DNA of 64,000 nt from CAYNWT01 sp964450955 (GTDB taxonomy: Bacteria; Planctomycetota; Planctomycetia; Planctomycetales; Planctomycetaceae): the NCBI GenBank assembly GCA_964450955.1, contig CAYVFI010000013.1, forward strand, positions 1-64,000, given 5' to 3'. Made by a program: the position numbers and the translations under genes. The first letter of the stretch is position 1. Every line of letters begins with the position of its first letter. Shown one piece after another: positions 34,838 to 42,644 of this stretch. The notes beneath the pieces were generated by a model. The model worked only from the letters and a program-made list of their open reading frames with translations, did not search any database and had not been told where the DNA came from.

Positions 34838-35353
34838 ATGGCAGCACGACTCCCAATCAAACAAACTTCACGCTCCGCCCGCGCCGTGTCAGGTACGCGC
34901 AGGCGTGGGTCGGTGTTGTTGGAAACGCTGCTGGTGATTCCGATTCTGCTTATCGGTGTGCTGGCGATTGTTGAGTTCTCAACGCTGACCTCGCGGATGT
35001 CCTGGGTGAAGCGAGCCAGTCGTGACGGTGCCGACATTGCGACTTCCCTTACGTTGCCGCTTGTCGGCGCGGTGCCTGCCGATGTCGAAGACGCCGTGAC
35101 CGCCGCGCTGGATGAGAAGGGAATCACGTGGACCGAAATTCGGCTCGAACACAACATCGGACCATCGCCGCCCTACGTTCTGACCAGCGGAGGTGGCGGT
35201 TCGTGTGTCGGGCCAGCCAACATTCCGCGCACGGAGTACGTGGCGATCACGGTGTGCGTTGAGGAATCACAGTTGGCTCCGAATCTGTTGGAGACATTCT
35301 GTTTCGACCTCGACGGGCGCTTCGTCCAACAGACCACCATTCGTTGTTATTGA
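34838..35353 (+). CDS. TadE-like pilus assembly protein (second copy)
   Basis: A 171-residue protein; the ATG at 34838 is taken over a TTG at 34817. After a basic leader comes GSVLLETLLVIPILLIGVLA, with Gly, four residues and Glu at +5, then the transmembrane helix. The C-terminus (YVAITVCVEESQLAPNLL, then ETFCFDLDGR and a final CY) has the same cysteine layout as the minus-strand TadE-like protein at 33726, so the two are divergent paralogs. It is followed 10 bp later by the TadG-like gene. Confidence 0.75.
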   Translation: MAARLPIKQTSRSARAVSGTRRRGSVLLETLLVIPILLIGVLAIVEFSTLTSRMSWVKRASRDGADIATSLTLPLVGAVPADVEDAVTAALDEKGITWTEIRLEHNIGPSPPYVLTSGGGGSCVGPANIPRTEYVAITVCVEESQLAPNLLETFCFDLDGRFVQQTTIRCY

Positions 35354-35363
35354 TTGGCTTTCA

Positions 35364-36797
35364 GTGCGCATCAGGAACACAACAATCGGGAACCAGCGAA
35401 GCGGTATCGCCACCGTCTGGGCTATCGTTGCGGTACCGGTGTTGTTGGTCGCGATGTGTTTTGCCGTTGAGTCGGCTCGGTTATGGCTGATGCGGCAGCA
35501 GTTAATCGTGTCGCTGGAATCGGCCGCTTTGGGAGCGGTGAAACGTTGCGATGACGATGCTGGAATTGTTGGAACGTCCAACTCGCGGCGGACAGCTGTT
35601 GAACTTGCGTCGGTGAACACCGTTGATGGAAACCCCGTTCCCCTGGCGCTGAACCTGAACGCGGCGGATGTTCCCAATGAGAACGCGTCGTGCGGTGGTG
35701 ACATTGTATTTGGCACGATTCTGGAACGCGCCGGCGGAATGACGTTCAATGCGGGATTGCCAGGCGGTTGTGGAGACGAAACCAGTGGGCCCAAGGCGGT
35801 GACGTTTCAGCGAACCAGTATCAACGACTGGCAAACGGTCACGTTTTGTGATCGCAGTTACGCGTGCATGGTGGTCGTGGGAACTCCCAACTATACCGTT
35901 GCGACATCGCCTTCTGTTGTCCGGATTCAAAACGTGACGGCGACCAGTTTTGAGTTCTTTGTTCAAAACGTGAACACGCTGGCTCCAACCCCGGGCATTC
36001 CGGTTCACTTTCTTGTCGTCGAAGCAGGCACCTACACCGCCGCCGCAGACGGCGTGACTATGGAAGCGGTGAAGTACAACTCAACAGTCACCGACCGAGC
36101 GTTCGTGACCTGGAACGGTGAGATTCGACCCTACCTAAACGCGTACGCGAACCCCGTGGTTGTCGGCCAGGTAATGACGTACAACGACCCCCGTTGGTCT
36201 GTGTTCTGGAGCCGCGGCAACGCACGCACCAATCCCAACAGCGCGACGGATCTGCGAACCGGAAAGCACATCGGCGAAGATCCCGACATCACTCGCGCCG
36301 ATGAAACCGTGGGGTATATTGTCATCGAAAGCGGTAGCGGCAGTATCGATGGCCTGCCTTATTACGCTCAGCAAGGTCCCGACACGGTTGTCGGTATGGG
36401 CAACGGTGCCCCCGTGACTTACGGGCTACCGGGTGCACCGTTTGTGCCGGGCGGTTTCGCTGTTGCCAGTCAATCGGCCATGGACGGAAACAACGGATCG
36501 TGGGCCGTTCTTCATGGAACCGATCCGGTTGGTGACACGTTCCTTAATCTCGGCGTGGACGAAGACCAAAACCGAGACGCCGACCGGAACCACACCACGG
36601 AGAACGTGAACTACATCGTGCTGGCCGGCCCATGTGCTGTTCGAGTTCAAACGGAAATGACCGTCGACTACATGTGCACGTTCGGCTGCGAGTTGACTCC
36701 GCCGACACTTCAGGGGCACGTCTACAGCTACTTCGACTGTGTTAAGCATCGTCCGAGATTGACCAAGGTTGACGCGTTCGTGTGCCCCGGCCCATAG
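35364..36797 (+). CDS. TadG-like exported protein
   Basis: A 477-residue protein if translation begins at the GTG at 35364, 10 bp after the TadE-like stop. The frame is open to 35193 but that part overlaps the preceding gene. RSGIATVWAIVAVPVLLVAM followed by ESARLWLMRQQLIVSLESAA is typical of TadG-type N-terminal regions (DUF2134/Tad-like), with a single membrane helix and then a long extracytoplasmic region. That region is beta-rich, with several cysteines and no von Willebrand MIDAS motif that I can see. It is probably a tip or anchoring factor of the Tad-like fibre. Confidence 0.75.
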   Translation: MRIRNTTIGNQRSGIATVWAIVAVPVLLVAMCFAVESARLWLMRQQLIVSLESAALGAVKRCDDDAGIVGTSNSRRTAVELASVNTVDGNPVPLALNLNAADVPNENASCGGDIVFGTILERAGGMTFNAGLPGGCGDETSGPKAVTFQRTSINDWQTVTFCDRSYACMVVVGTPNYTVATSPSVVRIQNVTATSFEFFVQNVNTLAPTPGIPVHFLVVEAGTYTAAADGVTMEAVKYNSTVTDRAFVTWNGEIRPYLNAYANPVVVGQVMTYNDPRWSVFWSRGNARTNPNSATDLRTGKHIGEDPDITRADETVGYIVIESGSGSIDGLPYYAQQGPDTVVGMGNGAPVTYGLPGAPFVPGGFAVASQSAMDGNNGSWAVLHGTDPVGDTFLNLGVDEDQNRDADRNHTTENVNYIVLAGPCAVRVQTEMTVDYMCTFGCELTPPTLQGHVYSYFDCVKHRPRLTKVDAFVCPGP

Positions 36798-36913
36798 GTG
36801 TCCCTGCTAGTCAAGGTGACCCGATTTCAGTCTGCGTTCAAGCGTCACCCCAACGCAACATCCACCCGGGAGCGCACTCACCAACCTGAGTCCCCTCACC
36901 ACCGGATACCGAT

Positions 36914-36944
36914 CGAACGGACCGTTCGCGTTCGCGTTCGCGGT
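36914..36944. repeat. GTTCGC tandem repeat and dyad between convergent genes
   Basis: CGAACGG-A-CCGTTCG (36914-36928) is a perfect dyad that runs into three GTTCGC hexamers. It sits in the 150-bp spacer between the TadG-like gene and the convergent HTTM gene. It may act as a two-way transcription end; no T-run is present. Confidence 0.45.
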
Positions 36945-36947
36945 CGG

Positions 36948-38492
36948 TTAGTTGCCGAGGATGCGGCCGGTGGGTGGTGTTCCGACCAGGTCGAAGGAGC
37001 GGCGGCCTACTTCGAGGCCAGAGCTCTTGAGGACTAGTTCGTACTTGCCGGGAACCGTGTCGGCTCCAATTCGGTAGAAGAAATCGCAGCGGAACATTTC
37101 GCGAGTGGCGTAGGTCTGGAAATGGTGGATCACGCGACCGTCCATATCGACCAGGTCGCATTCGACCAGCAGATCTTCGTGCGGCGGGTTCAGGCTACTT
37201 TGGGCAAGGATCGTGTCACCGTAGGTGAACGTATTCTTCGGATCCATCAGGATTCCAGCGATTGCTGTGGTTCCGATATCGAAGGAGAAGAACTTGTCCT
37301 CCTCTCGAATTTTCGCGGACGCAGTAAGCATCTCAAGCGCCCTGGCCTGATCAATTTCCTTGAGCGCGCTTAGACCGTTTGGTGATCGGACGCCGTACAG
37401 GTCGGCCTGGTATTCGGCTTCGATACCCAGCAGCACGGCCAGTCCGCCGATGACGACAAACGCCGCTTGGGGTGGTAGCTTCATGAATGACGGAATGAAC
37501 CCGATTGGCTGAGGTTCCAAATCTGCTGCGGTATAGCGTTTCGGTCGCCAGCCGAAGCGGCGTCGGAACCGTCGGTACATGGCGGCAATGATGCGCACGT
37601 CGTCTTCACGTACGAACGCCAGATAAAGCGAAATACAGACCATCGGGAAGATATACAGGCCCAGCATGACTGTGGTTCCGACGTGAAACATCACACCAGC
37701 TGCCAGCATGACCGGACGTTGCCAGCCACGCCAGACGGTGAAGATGAAGCATGTTTCCCAGACAATCGCGAGATACGCCGACACCACAAGCACTGCTGGC
37801 ATTGTTGCGGCATATTCACCGATGGGGTTGTTGAAGTTCACATTGGTTAGCATCCAGAACTTCATCTGATCGCCGCTGAAGAACGCCTGCGTCTGCATCT
37901 TCGTAATGGCCGCGCCGAAGTAAGTGTAGGCCACAAGCATTTGGATTAGTCGCGCCTGCCAGACAGCCACTTTGGGCCGCTGGATGTTTGGTTCTCCCGG
38001 CCAGTGATTTGCCTTCCTGCGATTCTGCAGCCAGCTATCGACAGACCACAGCGAGCCGGAATTCGCAACACACATTACCAACATCGCATCGGTCGCGATG
38101 ACGGAGTACTTTGTAAGCGTGCTGATTGCATCAAGGGCGTTAAAGTACGTAAACAGGATTGTCGCACAGCAGACAGAGATTCTGGTCATCCAGCCAATCG
38201 ACGTTGTGATCAGGCAGAAAATCATGAACACAAACAACCCGACGGCAACGTTGCCGGGCAGTTCTGGCAGTAGGTCGCCCCATTTGTAGACGCGCGAAAT
38301 CTGGCACGTCGCGCCGTCCACTGAAAATAACTCGCGCACTCGCGAGAGTCGTTGCAGCATCGGAATTAACATGACCAACGGCAGCACAATGCGCAGGAGT
38401 GCCAGGCCGTAGGGAACTTCTTCCTGGAAGAAGAAGTTGTTGACCTTTTTGCGCAAGCCAGCCAGGAGTCCGTTTGTTGGCATACCATCCAT
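36948..38492 (-). CDS. HTTM-domain membrane protein (VKGC-like)
   Basis: A 514-residue protein. The ATG at 38492 (MDGMPTNGLLAGL) has GGGGC upstream; the frame runs back to 38636 but overlaps the upstream gene. The membrane part has GLALLRIVLPLVMLIPML, TKYSVIATDAMLVMCVANSG and LVAYTYFGAAITKMQTQAFF, matching the horizontally transferred transmembrane (HTTM) domain related to vitamin K-dependent gamma-carboxylase. About six to seven helices are visible, followed by a soluble C-terminal region of about 170 residues. Enzymatic activity in bacteria is unproven for most members. It pairs with the small gene immediately upstream. Confidence 0.85.
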   Translation of the reverse strand: MDGMPTNGLLAGLRKKVNNFFFQEEVPYGLALLRIVLPLVMLIPMLQRLSRVRELFSVDGATCQISRVYKWGDLLPELPGNVAVGLFVFMIFCLITTSIGWMTRISVCCATILFTYFNALDAISTLTKYSVIATDAMLVMCVANSGSLWSVDSWLQNRRKANHWPGEPNIQRPKVAVWQARLIQMLVAYTYFGAAITKMQTQAFFSGDQMKFWMLTNVNFNNPIGEYAATMPAVLVVSAYLAIVWETCFIFTVWRGWQRPVMLAAGVMFHVGTTVMLGLYIFPMVCISLYLAFVREDDVRIIAAMYRRFRRRFGWRPKRYTAADLEPQPIGFIPSFMKLPPQAAFVVIGGLAVLLGIEAEYQADLYGVRSPNGLSALKEIDQARALEMLTASAKIREEDKFFSFDIGTTAIAGILMDPKNTFTYGDTILAQSSLNPPHEDLLVECDLVDMDGRVIHHFQTYATREMFRCDFFYRIGADTVPGKYELVLKSSGLEVGRRSFDLVGTPPTGRILGN

Positions 38493-38538
38493 GATTTCGC
38501 CCCGTGTTGTCTGTTCCGCCAATGCGGCTGCTGTTGGT

Positions 38539-39153
38539 TCAGTTTCCGGCCGGTGCCATTGAGTTACCGCTGCGTACGTTCGTGAAGAACGGTTGCGAAC
38601 CGGCGGCCTGCTGTTGCAGTCGCGGGTTGTTGGCAACGGAACGAACTATCTGCAGCTGGTACCACGCCAGGTTGCATCGCGTCTTCACTCCATCTCCGGA
38701 AAACACGCTACGCACGTTGTAGTACGGCTGCAGGTTCTTGGGCTTTTCGAACTTCTCTTCCCAGATGTCATCCGGCAGGTTGTATTTCTTTGGCCAGACT
38801 TCTTCGATGACGTACACGTTTGCAATCGGTTCGTGAGTCGTATTGCGCAGGTTGTTCTTGATGATCTTCGGAATGAGATCATCGAACGGGTCGTAGTGCC
38901 GACGTTCGATGTGGCCGAAGGGATTAAGTTCTCCCCATGGCGCGGGTGAAACCTCGTAGTACTTGCCGCTTTCACCTTCGGCAATGACCTGCAGCCTGGT
39001 GGAGTACGCCGACCAGCCACAAAACATGTCCCAGACGACGTAGTACATGATCGGATGGCTGCCGACTTTGTACTTGACGGCGTGCGAAACAATGCCCCAC
39101 GAGAGCGCGCAAAGGTACGCGGAGATGAATAGGATGGCTCCAAACCGCTTCAT
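38539..39153 (-). CDS. HTTM-associated small membrane-anchored protein
   Basis: A 204-residue protein starting MKRFGAILFISAYLCALSWG, a signal anchor; AGGGACG precedes the ATG. The soluble part includes HPIMYYVVWDMFCGWSAYST and FGHIERRHYDPFDD, typical of proteins encoded beside HTTM genes in planctomycetes. It ends 46 bp before the HTTM gene on the same strand, so an operon is likely. Probably an exported partner or substrate of the HTTM protein; this is inference from pairing. Confidence 0.75.
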   Translation of the reverse strand: MKRFGAILFISAYLCALSWGIVSHAVKYKVGSHPIMYYVVWDMFCGWSAYSTRLQVIAEGESGKYYEVSPAPWGELNPFGHIERRHYDPFDDLIPKIIKNNLRNTTHEPIANVYVIEEVWPKKYNLPDDIWEEKFEKPKNLQPYYNVRSVFSGDGVKTRCNLAWYQLQIVRSVANNPRLQQQAAGSQPFFTNVRSGNSMAPAGN

Positions 39154-39382
39154 AGTCGTCCCTGACCTGGCTGCGGATTCCTGCAGTTTCAAACGGTCGG
39201 AACTGTGTCACAAAAGTGCCGAACAGGTCAATACAGAAGCAGATTCGGCCGAGTTATCGCGTGAATGCCCGTCAACGGGGTGGAAGGAGCCGAGTGGAGA
39301 ACTTCGTTGCGGGGCAGTCGGGTCCGTGGATTTCAGGTGACAAGCGCGGTGTGTCCCGGCGTGGCGGGCGATGGCTGGCCCG

Positions 39383-40180
39383 TTAGCCGGCGAACGGTTC
39401 TTCCTGAGGTTCACATTCGAATTCGAAGCCCGTAAGGCTGTCTTCCAGGTCAATGTTGACTCTGCACAGCAGAAAACAATCCTGTCCGGCGTTTCCGTTA
39501 ATCGTTACGTTCGACATGGCTGCCGGGGCAGGATCGTCGTCGTCGGCGAGCGTTCCGAACTCAGCGGACAGGACGATAAACCGATCGGCTCCGCCGCCAA
39601 GGCCAATGTTGACGTCGCCAAAAAAGTAGGCGCTGGCGATGTATTCTTCTGGTTCGATGTCGGATTCGGTTCCGTGCAATCCAACGATCACAGTATCAGC
39701 TCCGCCGCCTGTGCGAACGAAGGTCTGGCCGGTCACGGTAATGGCAGACAATGAAACTCGGTCGTCGCCGAGTCCCGATGAAACACGCACATCGCGCCAA
39801 TCGCCGGCAACGGTAATCTGATCGTTCCCGCCTCCGGTGTTGATGTCGATGTCGATTGGCAAAGTTGGTTCGAAGTCTTCAAGGCTGATAAGGTCGCCCG
39901 ACGATGGCAGCACGCCTGCGGCCACATTGACGATGTCGTCACCGCCGCGGGTTGTAATGCTGATTTCGGTGATGGTCGAGGCATCCAGAACCTGTGGTTG
40001 TTCGCTGCCATCAGAGATGACAAGCATCCCAAATCCGAGTGTCACATTGATGTGGTCCGTGGCTGTGTTGCCAGTGATGGAACACTTACCACGTCGGACG
40101 CGTGTCTTGATATCGGCTTGAGCCAAAGAGCCTGCGAAAACCAACAGCAGGGCGACGACAACACAGCGGTTCGTAATCAT
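39383..40180 (-). CDS. Secreted protein with GGGDD-type beta repeats
   Basis: A 265-residue protein with a signal peptide (CVVVALLLVFAGSLAQA). The mature part repeats short blocks such as TTRGGDDIVNVAAG, NTGGGNDQITVAG, SSGLGDDRVSLSA, RTGGGADTVIVG and GLGGGADRFIVLSA. These look like RTX-related or right-handed parallel beta-helix turns that bind calcium. It ends with two cysteines and an acidic tail. No partner gene is apparent. Likely an extracellular or surface protein; no enzymatic motif is seen. Confidence 0.75.
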   Translation of the reverse strand: MITNRCVVVALLLVFAGSLAQADIKTRVRRGKCSITGNTATDHINVTLGFGMLVISDGSEQPQVLDASTITEISITTRGGDDIVNVAAGVLPSSGDLISLEDFEPTLPIDIDINTGGGNDQITVAGDWRDVRVSSGLGDDRVSLSAITVTGQTFVRTGGGADTVIVGLHGTESDIEPEEYIASAYFFGDVNIGLGGGADRFIVLSAEFGTLADDDDPAPAAMSNVTINGNAGQDCFLLCRVNIDLEDSLTGFEFECEPQEEPFAG

Positions 40181-40695
40181 GGTAGCGTCACTTAGAAGAA
40201 GTGTGATGGGGTAACTTGCCTCGCACTCCGACCTTAGTCAGGCCTGCAGACCATGGTCAACGAGTTCTCCCGCGATCTGATTGAACGAAAGAAACTGGCC
40301 AACGGCGGCTGTAGTGGATTTGCCGTTTGTTCTGCCACGATGACCAAAGCCGCCCAATACCATGGTGTGCAGTGGTTTCGGTTCCGTCGAATCTCTTTGT
40401 GGTCCGGTTTCGCTTCGACGCGAGGTCAAAGGTCCTTCGGATGACCAAATCCGGGCCAATGAACCGCTGTTTCTGCCGGTTCCGCCGTCGCCGCCTGACG
40501 TACTTTTCCATCCGCAATGAAAGTCCCGCATCCAGCCGCGGCAGCATCTTGACCGGTTTTGTGGCCGATCTCTACGCTTTGCAGTCTCTCCAAACAATCA
40601 TCTCTGATTCTCTCTTCACTCGGTCCCCACCGAACCAGTTGCCACGCGCTTGCCTGGTAGCTGGCTCAGCATCCTCATGGATGAGGAGTCTTATC
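40181..40695 (+). other. Long leader region before the FlgI-like gene
   Basis: About 515 bp between divergent genes. The frame of the FlgI-like gene is open back to 40327, but that part is arginine- and cysteine-rich with no signal peptide, and the ribosome-binding site and lipoprotein signal start at 40696. One small open frame (40362-40520) is listed separately. No hairpin of note was seen. Confidence 0.5.
40362..40520 (+). CDS. Possible small protein, proline-rich C-terminus
   Basis: A 52-codon open frame. Its second half, ANEPLFLPVPPSPPDVLFHP, has the look of a real coding tail, but there is no clear ribosome-binding site and no family match. It could be the end of a decayed gene. Low confidence. 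Confidence 0.22.
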   Translation: MVCSGFGSVESLCGPVSLRREVKGPSDDQIRANEPLFLPVPPSPPDVLFHPQ

Positions 40696-42573
40696 ATGCT
40701 TGCACGAACATTGGTTCTGACCATCGCGGTTACCACGCTGGGCTGCCAGAACACGCTTCTTCGTTCGCAGAGTCCTGACAAGGAACCGATGACGAAGATG
40801 TCGTCGAAGAAGAAGTCGAAGTCGAAAGATGAGTTCGCGAACACGACCGAAACGAAGCTTCTGGGCGAATACATGAGCGTGCACGGCAACTCGCCGGTCG
40901 TTCTGCAGTCCGTTGGCCTTGTGACCGGGCTGGATGGAACCGGTGGAGATCCGCCGCCTTCTGTTGCTCGAACCGAACTCCGCGAAGAGATGACCCGTCG
41001 TGGCGTTAAGCAGCCGGAATCGATTCTGAAAAGCAAATCGACAGCTTTGGTTATGGTTCGAGCGTACCTGCCGCCGCTGGCCCGGAAAGGTCAGGAACTG
41101 GACATTGAGGTTCGCTTGCCACCCAACAGCAACGCAGAAAGTCTTCGCGGCGGTTGGTTGATGGAAACACGACTGACTGAGCAGCAGGCGACGGCTGGTG
41201 GTATCAAAGAAGGTAAGGAATACGCCGTGGCTCGCGGCCCGATTCTGATTTCTGGTTCTGATACCGAGGACAAATCCAGGGCGGCTCAGTTCAAGCGTGG
41301 AATCATTCTGGCTGGTGGACGTTCGCTGGCAGAACGCGATCTCATGATTGTGTTGCGTAACGATTTTCGAAGTGTGCGTAACGCGAAACGGATTTCCGAT
41401 CGAATCAGCGAACGGTTTTATCACTACAACAAGTACGGCAACCGAGAAGCTTTGGCCAGCGGCAAGAGCGACCAGCAAATTGAACTGAAACTACATCCGC
41501 GTTACCGCGACAACGACTGGCGATACAAGCAGGTCGTGCGGCACATTGCGTTTAAAGAAACAGAAGTTGCGGGTCGCCTGCGACAGCAGCAGCTTCGCCA
41601 GCAGATCATGAACCCGGTCACTGCCGCGAAAGCCGCGTTGCAGTTCGAAGCGATCGGACGCAAGTCGATTCCGTTTCTGAAGCGTGCTCTCGAAGGAGAC
41701 GCCCTGGAAACGCGGTTCCACGCAGCCGCCGCACTTGCCTATCTGGGCGATGCTTCCGGTGTGGCTGCGTTGGCGGAATCGGTTCGAGACGAACCGTCAT
41801 ACCGCGCTCACGCGTTGGCGGCGCTGGCGGTCATTGAAGATACAGACGCATTGCTGGCTTTACGCGAACTCATGAACGAACGCAGTGCCGAGGTTCGGTA
41901 CGGTGCGTTCAGAGCACTCACGGTTCTGGATAAGACCGATCCATCGCTTCGCACAGAACGATTCCCTGACGGCTTCACGTTCCACGAATTGGATGTGGAA
42001 GGCGACCCGATGATTCACATCACTCACCGTAAGAAACCGGAAGTGGTTATGTTCGGTTTGAACCAGAAGTTCAAAATGCCCGTAGCACTGTGGGCCGGTC
42101 GCCACATCATGATTCGCGCTCGGGATGATTCTGAGAACGTTGTGATTAGCCGGTATCAGGTCGGCAAGAAAGAAATTCGCGAGACCATTCCGAATTCAAT
42201 TTCCGGCGTCATTCGCAAAGCGGTGGATCTGGGGGCGTCGTACCCGGACATTGCCGAGTTGCTGATGCAGGCTCAACGGCAACATAACCTGCCAAGCCGA
42301 TTGGAAATCGACGCATTGCCTCAGGCACGCAACAGCTTTAGACGCGTTGGTTCGGTCGCGAAGAAGGACGACGACTCAGATTCAGAATCCACTGACCTGA
42401 GTGATGACCTCGCAGCCAAAATGGACGTGAAGCTGACTCAGATGGCGGACGACGGTGCTGGTCGTGCGTCCGTTGTTGATGCTCGCAAGGAAACGTCTTC
42501 GACAACCCGATCCGACCCAAGACCAACACTGCGAGAACGGATGGCTCGCATGTTTGGTCGTTCAGAGAACTAG
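40696..42573 (+). CDS. FlgI-like lipoprotein with central HEAT-like repeats
   Basis: A 625-residue protein. The ATG at 40696 has GAGGAG upstream and begins a lipoprotein signal (MLARTLVLTIAVTTLGC, lipobox Cys17). A lysine-rich stretch follows. Residues of about 55-250 resemble the flagellar P-ring protein FlgI: VGLVTGLDGTGGDPPPS, ALVMVRAYLPPLARKGQELD, GPILISG. About 310-420 has HEAT-like helix pairs (ALEGDALETRFHAAAALAYL, RAHALAALAVIEDTDALLAL). A beta-rich part comes next, then a charged tail. No other flagellar gene is present. It lies 71 bp before smc on the same strand. Perhaps an outer-membrane or periplasmic ring-like scaffold; the role is unknown. Confidence 0.75.
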   Translation: MLARTLVLTIAVTTLGCQNTLLRSQSPDKEPMTKMSSKKKSKSKDEFANTTETKLLGEYMSVHGNSPVVLQSVGLVTGLDGTGGDPPPSVARTELREEMTRRGVKQPESILKSKSTALVMVRAYLPPLARKGQELDIEVRLPPNSNAESLRGGWLMETRLTEQQATAGGIKEGKEYAVARGPILISGSDTEDKSRAAQFKRGIILAGGRSLAERDLMIVLRNDFRSVRNAKRISDRISERFYHYNKYGNREALASGKSDQQIELKLHPRYRDNDWRYKQVVRHIAFKETEVAGRLRQQQLRQQIMNPVTAAKAALQFEAIGRKSIPFLKRALEGDALETRFHAAAALAYLGDASGVAALAESVRDEPSYRAHALAALAVIEDTDALLALRELMNERSAEVRYGAFRALTVLDKTDPSLRTERFPDGFTFHELDVEGDPMIHITHRKKPEVVMFGLNQKFKMPVALWAGRHIMIRARDDSENVVISRYQVGKKEIRETIPNSISGVIRKAVDLGASYPDIAELLMQAQRQHNLPSRLEIDALPQARNSFRRVGSVAKKDDDSDSESTDLSDDLAAKMDVKLTQMADDGAGRASVVDARKETSSTTRSDPRPTLRERMARMFGRSEN

Positions 42574-42644
42574 CGAGGGCCGGTTTAGAACCTGATTGCC
42601 TTCGATTTGTTTGCGTGTGAGCCACCGGTTCACAGGATTCATTG

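Noticed and set aside
40238..40597. 119-residue minus-strand frame in the FlgI-like leader
   Set aside because: Gly/Arg/Ser-rich with no recognisable domain or start signal; no better supported than the opposite strand.
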